DNA of 31,463 nucleotides from a virus. Location of the stretch: IMG/VR virus record IMGVR_UViG_3300009432_000029, positions 1 through 31,463 of that record; one strand, written 5' to 3'. The notes beneath the pieces are model-generated. The model searched no databases and was not told the DNA's origin. It saw only the letters and a program-made list of their open reading frames with translations. Positions 24,684 through 31,463 of this stretch are shown one piece after another; within the stretch, counting starts at the first letter, position 1, and every line of letters starts with the position of its first letter. The translations under genes were made by a program, and so were the position numbers.

Positions 24684-24698
24684 AACAGTAACGCTGTT
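24684..24698 (+). promoter_or_regulatory. AACAGT motif copy 5
   Basis: AACAGT-AAC-GCTGTT, immediately followed by ATAATG so that TATAAT overlaps its end and could be a -10 box. It lies between the giant gene and the endolysin gene. Nearly identical to the perfect copy 3, with one changed base. Confidence 0.55.
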
Positions 24699-24706
24699 AT
24701 AATGCT

Positions 24707-24725
24707 CTATAAGCAAAACTTATAG
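24707..24725 (+). other. Hairpin before the endolysin start
   Basis: CTATAAG and CTTATAG pair around CAAAA. The 3' arm runs into TAGGG, the probable ribosome binding site for the TTG start 11 bases later, so folding could limit endolysin translation. It is a short A/T stem, so the effect is uncertain. Confidence 0.5.
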
Positions 24726-24735
24726 GGTATTATCA

Positions 24736-25107
24736 TTGGAACCAAGTAGCACTAATTTTACTGTTGAGGAGCTTCGATGTAAGTGCCAGCACTGCCTATC
24801 TGAGAAGCCTAACAAAGTCGATCCCGCTGTTCTGGTATTCCTACAAGCTATCCGTGACGAACTTGACGAGCCTATGTCGCTAAGTTCTGCGTATCGCTGT
24901 GAGTTACACAACTCAGAAGCGGTAAAAGTAAGACCTGGCACTCATAACAGAGGTTTAGCTTTTGACATACGCGTGCCTTGGGGCGAAAAGCGAATGAAAA
25001 TCATCGAACTTGCAGTCAAACACGGCTTTAAAGGCTTTGGTTTTGCGAACAGTTTTATACACATCGACATGGGTAGCGACCAATTTCGCTCTTGGGGCTA
25101 CAACTAA
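24736..25107 (+). CDS. Endolysin, M15-family peptidase
   Basis: A 123-residue protein of the peptidase M15 family (D-Ala-D-Ala carboxypeptidase or L-Ala-D-Glu endopeptidase type). Zinc ligands are His70 in GTHNRGLAFDI, Asp77 in the same motif and His109 in FIHIDMG; SAYRCELHN (51-59) is the conserved preceding segment. It should cut peptidoglycan peptides for host lysis or for tail penetration. There is no signal peptide, so release would need a holin or virion delivery. The start is TTG 24736, with AGGG about 8 bases upstream; no ATG near the N-terminus fits. A TAATG junction ties it to the nozzle gene, hinting it may be a virion component. Confidence 0.88.
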   Translation: MEPSSTNFTVEELRCKCQHCLSEKPNKVDPAVLVFLQAIRDELDEPMSLSSAYRCELHNSEAVKVRPGTHNRGLAFDIRVPWGEKRMKIIELAVKHGFKGFGFANSFIHIDMGSDQFRSWGYN

Positions 25108-26855
25108 TGCGTCTATTAATTAATAAATTTAACGGCATGGCACCGTCATTGAGTAAAAGACAACTCGGTGAAGGTTACTCAGCAAACTCTATAAACGCGC
25201 GTTCAGGTCGTGGGATGCTAGAACCATATTACGCGTCTAGCACTGAAGCGACACTGCAAGGCAATGCTGTCTCGTTCAGCCAGTATAGAAACATCTGGTT
25301 TAGTTTTGAAGAGATAACGTTTGTCGCCAAAGCACCGCTGAAGAATGACCCGTGGGACTATGCGATTATATGCGATGAAAATTCCGACCCAAAAATAACG
25401 TATAACCTTATCGCAGAAAGCGGTGTTGGTCCCTACCCTGCGGCTTTACTGCATTTAGGCGTACCTACACCAGTCGCCCCTACTATCACTGGCGTAGCTG
25501 TTGCAGATAACTGGCACAGTGACTCCGAAACAGGTGGGGTAATGCCCGTAGATGAGCCACTTGAAGATGAGTATGATGCGTCGGATGTTATCTACTCTAT
25601 TGTGTATGTGGATGCTTGGGGACGACTAAGTGCGCCTTCCCCGTCGACTGTACGTTCGGCTATCAAAGAATGGCAGTATACAAACACAAATAAAATTGAA
25701 ATAGCCTTACCTGTTATCGCAGATGCTGGTTTTATAGCGACTGATTCGCTTCGAGGCACATCAGCTACTATACGTATATACCGCTCAAACTATACCGCTT
25801 CTGGCGAGTCTGTCTTCCAGTATGTAAACGAAGTACCTTATGGCACAGCAAGTTACATAGACCAAGCGTTTAGTGGTGATTTACAAGAGCCGATCATAAG
25901 CACAGGTTGGTTGCCACCACCAAACACTAATACAGCTTTGTACCCGAATGGCACGATGGAAAAAGTTGTTGTGATGGGTACAGAAACACTGGTTGGCCAC
26001 AACAAAAAACTGGTGTGTTTTGCTGAACCAGACACTCTACACGCTTGGCCTGTTGATTATTACAAAGTATTTGCGGAAGAGATCGTAACGATCCAACCGG
26101 CAGGTGCGGGAATGGTTATCCTTACCGATGGGCACCCCTATGTAATGCAGGGTTCACACCCTGCATCAATGGATGCTATCCGTCTTGCTGACCCAGTGCC
26201 ATGTGCTAATAAGCTAGCGGTAACTGAAGTGTATGATTCAGTGTTCTTTGCAAGTCCTATGGGGCTATACACGATCACAGGCTTTAGCGTTAAGAACGTA
26301 AGCGCACCTTTTGCTACCGAACGCGAATGGAGCGCTCTAGGGCCATCTACGATGGTTCTAGCGAACTACGATGGCAAGGTTTTCATTAGTTGTCCTGACG
26401 TAGGATTCACTTACATGTTCGATCCGGCAAACCCTTCGGATGCACTTCGTAAAGTAGATTTTGCTCCTACGGCATTTAGCCAGTTAGAGAGCACCAACGA
26501 TCTGGTTTACAAAGGTACTGATGGGGAAATTTATAGATTCGACGATCCAATCACTAACGAGTACCGCGCTTTGAATTGGGAGAGTAAAACGTACTCGTTC
26601 TCTGCGGCACACTCGTTCAATGTGATTAAAGTTAGGGCTAATGACTACCCTGTTGTTGTCGTTGTCGAGAATGAAAGACCGGATGGTACGGTTCGCACAG
26701 CGACTAGAACGCTTAATGATGAATTATTCGGTTACTTACCGACTGATTTAGGCGCTTCTAAGCAATGGAGAGTTAAAGTTGTGGCGCAGAATGCTACGAA
26801 CCCAATAACTATACGCGATATCCAGTTGACTCAGGGTCCAGAGGAGCTTGATTAA
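25107..26855 (+). CDS. Tail nozzle-like protein
   Basis: A 582-residue protein starting MRLLINKFNGMAPSLSKRQL at ATG 25107. It is rich in short beta strands with repeated aromatic and Gly-Asp turns (VFFASPMGLYTITG, DGKVFISCPDVGFTYMF, DGEIYRFDDP), a pattern expected of a beta-propeller. Position and composition match the tail nozzle or tubular protein B of short-tailed phages (T7 gp12 / P22 gp10-type roles). It would close the tail tube below the adaptor proteins. TAATG junctions occur on both sides. No enzyme motif is seen. Confidence 0.7.
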   Translation: MRLLINKFNGMAPSLSKRQLGEGYSANSINARSGRGMLEPYYASSTEATLQGNAVSFSQYRNIWFSFEEITFVAKAPLKNDPWDYAIICDENSDPKITYNLIAESGVGPYPAALLHLGVPTPVAPTITGVAVADNWHSDSETGGVMPVDEPLEDEYDASDVIYSIVYVDAWGRLSAPSPSTVRSAIKEWQYTNTNKIEIALPVIADAGFIATDSLRGTSATIRIYRSNYTASGESVFQYVNEVPYGTASYIDQAFSGDLQEPIISTGWLPPPNTNTALYPNGTMEKVVVMGTETLVGHNKKLVCFAEPDTLHAWPVDYYKVFAEEIVTIQPAGAGMVILTDGHPYVMQGSHPASMDAIRLADPVPCANKLAVTEVYDSVFFASPMGLYTITGFSVKNVSAPFATEREWSALGPSTMVLANYDGKVFISCPDVGFTYMFDPANPSDALRKVDFAPTAFSQLESTNDLVYKGTDGEIYRFDDPITNEYRALNWESKTYSFSAAHSFNVIKVRANDYPVVVVVENERPDGTVRTATRTLNDELFGYLPTDLGASKQWRVKVVAQNATNPITIRDIQLTQGPEELD

Positions 26856-29104
26856 TGTCAAATAAAGCGGTTGTCGGTAATGTTCCTCGCGGATTAACAC
26901 CGGAACTTTCGCGTTTCTTGCAGGATATGCGTGAGCAAGTTCAGATCCAAGGTGGTAAAGGCCGAGGCAACTCACTAGATCGCGCTATTACTTATCGTGA
27001 TCTAAAAAAAGATGTGGGTACAACAAGCCTGAAAGGTTTTAAGAGCATTATTGCTAGCCAAAGCACGGGCAATGCCGAGCTTTATGGCGATGCGTTCCCA
27101 AACGCGCCGACAGGTGTTGAGGTTTTACCTACGTTCACCAATGTTTTAGTCAAGTGGGACAGAGTGCCAAACACCTGGTACAAACTTACTGAAGTTTTTC
27201 GGGTTACAGCGTTACTTAACATTGACGATCCAGATAACCCATACCCCTACCTCGAAGGTGGCAGAGTACCTCTCTTTTCAGATGCAGTTCAAATAGCGTC
27301 AACTATTAGTCCGTTTTTTGCGGATGATTTACCACCGGGGTCAACCGCAGTTTATTGGGTTCGTCACCTAAACCGAGATGAACAAGCAGGACCACTACAC
27401 AATGTTGCGGGCACTTGGGGGACAACGCGAAGAACGCCTTTAGAAGTTCTTACCGAATATAGTGCGGAAATCTACCAGACTGATGCGTATGCGTGGCTTC
27501 GATCTGAATTGGGCGAAGTCGATGCGATTAACAGAGCAATGGTCGGTGCAGGTTTTGAGTCAAGCATGGCTAACCTACTGGCTAACGGTGCGAGTATCGA
27601 TGACCTTTTGGCCGAACAATCTATTGCTGCGGCACTAGATAAGCACACTCAACGTTCAGAAATAAAAGCGCAGTTTGGAAAAAACTATGCACGACTAAGC
27701 GGCGGTATTCACGCGGCAGTTAATGCTGATGAAGCATACGTTCAACGAATCAGTGCACTAGAAAGCCAATGGGTTAATGACTTGGGTGACGCGATAGATG
27801 CCAAGGTAGACACGTTTGAGTCGGCGTTAACTAGCCCAACGGGCGCGATTGCAACGAAAGTCACCGAACTAGGAACCTCTGTGGGGTTAACCACTTCGGG
27901 TATTGCTGACTCGCTAGTGACTATGGCGAATACGGATGTAGCACTCGCAGATCGGTCTACGGCACTTGAAGCGGTTATAGATGTTGATGGAGAGTCAGTC
28001 TCTTCTCAAATTGAAACACTAGAAAGTAGCATCGTCGATGCAGAAACAGGTGCGATTGCTTCGCAGATAAGCAACCTCACGGTTAGCTATGAGGGTAATG
28101 ATGTCAGCTTAACAAAGCTTGCTGAGACTGTGGCTACTAATGACACCAACCATGCGCGTTGGGGTGTAAAGACTGACGTAAACGGTAAACGAGGCGGTGT
28201 AGCGTTTAACAACGATGGTGAAATGACGAGCTTTTTAATAGATGCGGATACTTTCGCTATCACTGACGGTAACACGGAGCTTGCACCTTTTGTAGTGAAA
28301 GACGGTCAAGTGGTGATGAAGAAAGCACTTATCGACCATGCGGATATTTTTACACTTATCGCTGACAATGTTACTGCTAAAACTATCGATGCGACAGTTT
28401 CACTTACGTCCCCCGTTATAGATGGCGGCAGTATCTCAGGCACTACGCTCGACATATCAGGTACAGAAGGTAAGAGCATGAGCGTTAATGCCCAAGGCTT
28501 TTTGGAAGCAGAAGGTGCGGAATTTAAGTCGATCACCATTAAAGACGCTACGGGTGACGTCATTATGTCAAGCAGCGGTCTTGCCGATACTTATATCGAA
28601 ACACTGATGGGAGAAGATGCAACCTTTAGCGGAACAGTCTACGCGAATAACATCGAAGGTGATGTTATGGATGCGGTACTTAAAACCTCCACGGTGACAA
28701 ACTCTGGCGATACAGGAGTATTTGGACAAGCTTGCCTAACATTTGCGCTAACGGCTCTCCCGTTCCCTAGGACTATATATGTCCCAGCGATAGCGGTAAG
28801 CGTGCATAACCCAGGGAGGATTATGTTTAACAATTCTTTCGCCATGGTTCTTAGGCGAGCGATCCCCGCAAACGGTCCACTACTGTACAGCGAGGTTGCA
28901 CGCAGTTATGAGAAGACGGGTCGTGACTTAGAATCCGCAGAAACGACGGGTGATTTCACAGCCGTTGGCTACGAGCTTCCTGCAAATGCGGAGGGGTACT
29001 TCGAGTTAGGTATTATCCGAGCTACAGGGACAAAGGGTACGGCCACCACGCTGGTGCAGGACATAGTTATACAGGCATTCAAGAAAGGTTCATCTCTTTC
29101 GTAA
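26855..29104 (+). CDS. Tail fibre with lambda J-like C-terminal region
   Basis: A 749-residue protein. Residues about 1-65 are a possible virion anchor, followed by a fibronectin-like segment (NAPTGVEVLPTFTNVLVKWD). A long Ala/Thr/Ser-rich helical region (about 220-420) follows, then ARWGVKTDVNGKRGGVAFNN and a FAITDG...PFVVKDGQVVMKKA pattern. The latter resembles the DUF1983/central-fibre region of lambda J-type host-specificity proteins. The C-terminus is a beta-rich tip (SVHNPGRIMFNNSFAMVLRR), probably the receptor-binding or trimerisation end. A lambda-J-like module is unusual in a short-tailed phage. Confidence 0.7.
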   Translation: MSNKAVVGNVPRGLTPELSRFLQDMREQVQIQGGKGRGNSLDRAITYRDLKKDVGTTSLKGFKSIIASQSTGNAELYGDAFPNAPTGVEVLPTFTNVLVKWDRVPNTWYKLTEVFRVTALLNIDDPDNPYPYLEGGRVPLFSDAVQIASTISPFFADDLPPGSTAVYWVRHLNRDEQAGPLHNVAGTWGTTRRTPLEVLTEYSAEIYQTDAYAWLRSELGEVDAINRAMVGAGFESSMANLLANGASIDDLLAEQSIAAALDKHTQRSEIKAQFGKNYARLSGGIHAAVNADEAYVQRISALESQWVNDLGDAIDAKVDTFESALTSPTGAIATKVTELGTSVGLTTSGIADSLVTMANTDVALADRSTALEAVIDVDGESVSSQIETLESSIVDAETGAIASQISNLTVSYEGNDVSLTKLAETVATNDTNHARWGVKTDVNGKRGGVAFNNDGEMTSFLIDADTFAITDGNTELAPFVVKDGQVVMKKALIDHADIFTLIADNVTAKTIDATVSLTSPVIDGGSISGTTLDISGTEGKSMSVNAQGFLEAEGAEFKSITIKDATGDVIMSSSGLADTYIETLMGEDATFSGTVYANNIEGDVMDAVLKTSTVTNSGDTGVFGQACLTFALTALPFPRTIYVPAIAVSVHNPGRIMFNNSFAMVLRRAIPANGPLLYSEVARSYEKTGRDLESAETTGDFTAVGYELPANAEGYFELGIIRATGTKGTATTLVQDIVIQAFKKGSSLS

Positions 29105-29124
29105 CTAATTTTAGGAGATACACA

Positions 29125-29499
29125 ATGAGTAAATGGTATAGAACAGGAACAGTAACAGTAACAAATGGCAGCGACCAAGTAACGGGTGTTGCCACCTACT
29201 GGGACAGTGCAGCGGATAAACCTGCGGCAGGTGACATCTTTACCGATAACTCAGGTCTCTACGAAGTTAGCAGTATTGAGTCTGACGGAGCACTTACGCT
29301 CGATAGAGCTTTTGAAGGCTTTACGCAAGTGAATCAGCCTTACGCAATAATCAAAGTTATATCGCAAAACGGTATGACCCGTGTTGCAGGTCAAGTCAGT
29401 GATGTGCTGGCTGAACTCGGTGACAAAATCACAGTGTCAACGTCTGCCCCTGCTTCATCGCAGGGTAAAGATGGTGATATCTGGGTGGTAGTAGCGTAA
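29125..29499 (+). CDS. Short fibre-associated protein
   Basis: A 124-residue beta-rich protein opening MSKWYRTGTVTVTNGSDQVT. The W-Y-R-T-G-T-V-x-V-T-N-G start with a following GDIF segment is shared by small proteins found beside lambda J-like fibres in many prophages and phages. The C-terminus (SAPASSQGKDGDIWVVVA) looks like a chaperone-independent adaptor or domain-end sequence. AGGAG lies 8 bases before the ATG. TAATG joins it to the next gene. The exact role is unknown; probably a baseplate or fibre decoration. Confidence 0.7.
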   Translation: MSKWYRTGTVTVTNGSDQVTGVATYWDSAADKPAAGDIFTDNSGLYEVSSIESDGALTLDRAFEGFTQVNQPYAIIKVISQNGMTRVAGQVSDVLAELGDKITVSTSAPASSQGKDGDIWVVVA

Positions 29500-30134
29500 T
29501 GAGCGCGGCACGTATAAATAAAACGTGGCGGCAGATATCTGCCATAAGGCACAAACAAAATGGTGTTTGGGTCGATCACACAACGCTTTATGCGAAGAGT
29601 GAAAACACCTGGCACGAAGTCGATTTAACTGCTGAACAAAAAGACCCTGCTTACCACGTATGGAAAGCATACGCTGATGATGAATTTGGCACAGGTATTA
29701 GCCTAGAGCCAATGGATAAAGAGTATATCGGCTTTATGACAGGCCAAACATCGGCTGTTGTAGATCTTAGCGATCCTCTTCTCTTCGATTGGTCGCTCAT
29801 AGTAGGCACAAACATAGCGGTGACGGTTGAAAGCTCAAACGGTTTCTTCTTCAAGAACAATACAGGGAATGTGAAAGTTCTTAGCGCAAAGGTCATGCTA
29901 AATGGCAAGCCCTCTACTGATGCTTCCCAATATGAATACAGATGGACAAGTAATGGGCAAGTTATTTTCACCACGGATAACGGTGATTTTATAGGTTTTG
30001 CAGGAGGAGCAGGACTTTATGCGGCAGACGGGACTGACCCTCTAGGTCTCAATTTCGAATCGGTAAATATCGATTCATCGGACGTACAGTTTGACAATAG
30101 TTTAAACCTGTCGTGTGAAGTTTTTAACATATAA
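29499..30134 (+). CDS. Fibre protein with Ig-like domain
   Basis: A 211-residue protein. The N-terminus (ARINKTWRQISAIRHKQNGV) carries a short W/H-rich module often seen in tail proteins (WRQI...VWVDHTTLY). The C-terminal half is an Ig-like domain with GFFFKNNTGNVKVLSAKV and ending SCEVFNI; the same domain, GFIFKNNAGTTKTLTARV ... SCQIS, ends the next gene's product. Shared domains suggest recombination or duplication between neighbouring fibre genes. Function is probably surface display or receptor contact. Confidence 0.7.
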   Translation: MSAARINKTWRQISAIRHKQNGVWVDHTTLYAKSENTWHEVDLTAEQKDPAYHVWKAYADDEFGTGISLEPMDKEYIGFMTGQTSAVVDLSDPLLFDWSLIVGTNIAVTVESSNGFFFKNNTGNVKVLSAKVMLNGKPSTDASQYEYRWTSNGQVIFTTDNGDFIGFAGGAGLYAADGTDPLGLNFESVNIDSSDVQFDNSLNLSCEVFNI

Positions 30135-30148
30135 GTAAGGAATTTAAG

Positions 30149-31180
30149 ATGGCTAGATCAGCAATTGGTGCAGTGTCGATTACGGACGTAAAAGACGGTA
30201 TACACCCAATAAGTATGGTTTTAAGTAACCAATCCCACACATTTGCAGCAGATACAACAGGTGCAGTTACGACTGGAGAAAAAGCTCAATTCTCTTGTGA
30301 ACTATTCGTCTACATTGGGGACACGCGCGCTACATACAGCACCGCAGCAAGCCCAGCTAATGGGACTTACAATGTATCATTAACCAAAACTGATGGCTGG
30401 GATTATGAAACATCGGTTGTCAGCGGCCAGTTAGTTGTAAAAGTTAAGACCGTTCCAACAGGTGTTACCAACAAGACAGGAACTATCACGCTGTCAATAG
30501 TTGTAGAGAATCTAGTCGGCAATTCAACAACAATGGAAGCGGTCATCTCTCTAGCAAAAGCTATCGAGGGTGCTAACGGTGCGATTGTGGAGTTAACTCC
30601 CTCTCGTCAGACGTTTCAGTTTGATGAAGCAAATGATAGTAACGATGGGGATATTACTATTCCAATTCGCGCAATCGGTAACGTTGGTACCTTGTCTGCT
30701 CAGTATTCTCGAAACGGAGCAACGAGCTGGAGTGCATTAGCAGTAGGCACTGCAGCCAACAAAGCTAAAGTTATCGACATTGACGGTGCTAACAATAATG
30801 ACCAAATCGTTATATCAAAAGCAAACTTTGGTACTAGTGATATTTTCACCGTCAAAGTCACAGGCGGAACGGGCGGCTCAGATATTGTCAGTATCATTAA
30901 GATCCAAGACGGTTCTACTGGTCCTGCCTCACTGTTTGTTTCTATCAAGTCTAGCACTCAAGGCTTTATTTTTAAGAACAACGCAGGGACAACGAAAACG
31001 CTTACCGCGCGAGTCTATGATATGAAAGATGGTAGTGAAATTACCAGTGGTGTCACTTATCAATGGTATAAAAACAGCGTTTCGATGTCAGGAAAGACGA
31101 GTAAAACACTTTCGGTTACTGCGTCTGACGTAGTGAACGGAGGCTCGGACGAGTTTTCTTGCCAGATATCTGCAACATAA
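30149..31180 (+). CDS. Fibre protein with Ig-like repeats
   Basis: A 343-residue beta-rich protein. It begins MARSAIGAVSITDVKDG, a tag repeated at the start of the next gene (MSRSAIGTVTISDLKDG). At least two further beta domains follow, and the last (residues about 265-343) is the Ig-like domain shared with the preceding gene, ending in a Cys-containing strand. AAGGA lies 8 bases before the ATG. It is probably a virion surface fibre or decoration protein; the N-terminal tag may be the docking signal. Confidence 0.75.
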   Translation: MARSAIGAVSITDVKDGIHPISMVLSNQSHTFAADTTGAVTTGEKAQFSCELFVYIGDTRATYSTAASPANGTYNVSLTKTDGWDYETSVVSGQLVVKVKTVPTGVTNKTGTITLSIVVENLVGNSTTMEAVISLAKAIEGANGAIVELTPSRQTFQFDEANDSNDGDITIPIRAIGNVGTLSAQYSRNGATSWSALAVGTAANKAKVIDIDGANNNDQIVISKANFGTSDIFTVKVTGGTGGSDIVSIIKIQDGSTGPASLFVSIKSSTQGFIFKNNAGTTKTLTARVYDMKDGSEITSGVTYQWYKNSVSMSGKTSKTLSVTASDVVNGGSDEFSCQISAT

Positions 31181-31206
31181 ATAACTAGAACAAAAGGACT
31201 CTTAGA

Positions 31207-31463
31207 ATGTCAAGAAGCGCAATCGGCACAGTAACAATCTCAGACCTGAAAGACGGTGCAGTAGTTCTGGATTTGGTGACAATTGGTAGCGGAGTCACTG
31301 TTTCTGGCAACTCTGTTACTCGTAATTCAGGCACGATAGGTGACTGGTCCGTTGGCGTACATTCTAACGAGTCTTATACTTCGGGTGCTTTAGCATCTTG
31401 TGTTATCAGTGAAGGTAGTGCAGGTCAAATTAGGTTTATGTTTGGTCTGAACTCAGACCCTGC
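31207..31463 (+). CDS. Fibre protein, cut by the window edge
   Basis: The first 85 codons of a gene starting MSRSAIGTVTISDLKDG, with AAAGGA 8 bases upstream. After the shared tag the sequence diverges into a beta-rich domain (GDWSVGVHSNESYTSGALAS and FMFGLNSDP) of the kind found in phage fibre heads. It is a tandem paralogue of the 30149 gene at its N-terminus only. The gene continues past the window; nothing can be said about its end. Confidence 0.8.
   Translation, partial: MSRSAIGTVTISDLKDGAVVLDLVTIGSGVTVSGNSVTRNSGTIGDWSVGVHSNESYTSGALASCVISEGSAGQIRFMFGLNSDP

Noticed and set aside
1-31463. CRISPR array, insertion sequence or integrase attachment site
   Set aside because: No regularly spaced repeats, transposase or integrase gene, or duplicated att-like core was seen.

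Overview
The window looks like the late (virion) half of a short-tailed dsDNA phage, plus a small leftward gene cluster. The moderately AT-rich DNA, TAATG gene junctions and protein families suggest a marine gammaproteobacterial host; that is inference. I see no integrase, repressor, tRNA or RNA polymerase gene.

Left arm, minus strand (about 3600 down to 58). A leftward operon of mostly unknown small genes: two diverged paralogues (3165-3440 and 2804-3067), a small membrane protein (2489-2713), a 40-residue protein (2270-2392), two larger unknown proteins (1575-2273 and 452-1564) and a zinc-ribbon protein (107-379), closed by a perfect 15-bp hairpin (58-95). The most striking content is in its gaps. 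Two complete type II hammerhead self-cleaving ribozymes (2742-2798 and 2430-2482) begin a few bases after the stop codons of two successive genes. All core nucleotides are present in both. Stem III differs in length and loop but stays fully paired. Other gaps in the operon carry strong hairpins.

Right arm, plus strand (3674 to the end). Packaging and capsid: small and large terminase subunits, a one-TM protein, P22-like portal, acidic scaffold-like protein, a metallophosphoesterase and an N4-gp56-type major capsid protein with its own structured leader. Head-tail connection: a short Lys/Ala-rich protein, a DUF6682-like adaptor, a second connector and a GNAT-like small protein. Ejection: three coiled-coil or glycine-zipper proteins, then a 2436-residue protein with an N-terminal staphylococcal-nuclease-like domain and membrane segments near both ends. 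Lysis and tail: an M15 peptidase endolysin, a nozzle-like protein, a lambda J-like fibre and a run of small Ig-like fibre proteins sharing an N-terminal motif, the last running off the window.

Regulation. A motif close to AACAGT-NNN-ACTGTT occurs in five plus-strand gaps (3631, 5910, 10486, 17311 inverted, 24684), each just ahead of a gene block, and is the best candidate for a phage promoter or operator. Within blocks, genes are tightly packed, with seven TAATG junctions that suggest translational coupling. A terminator sits directly against the start codon of the giant gene.
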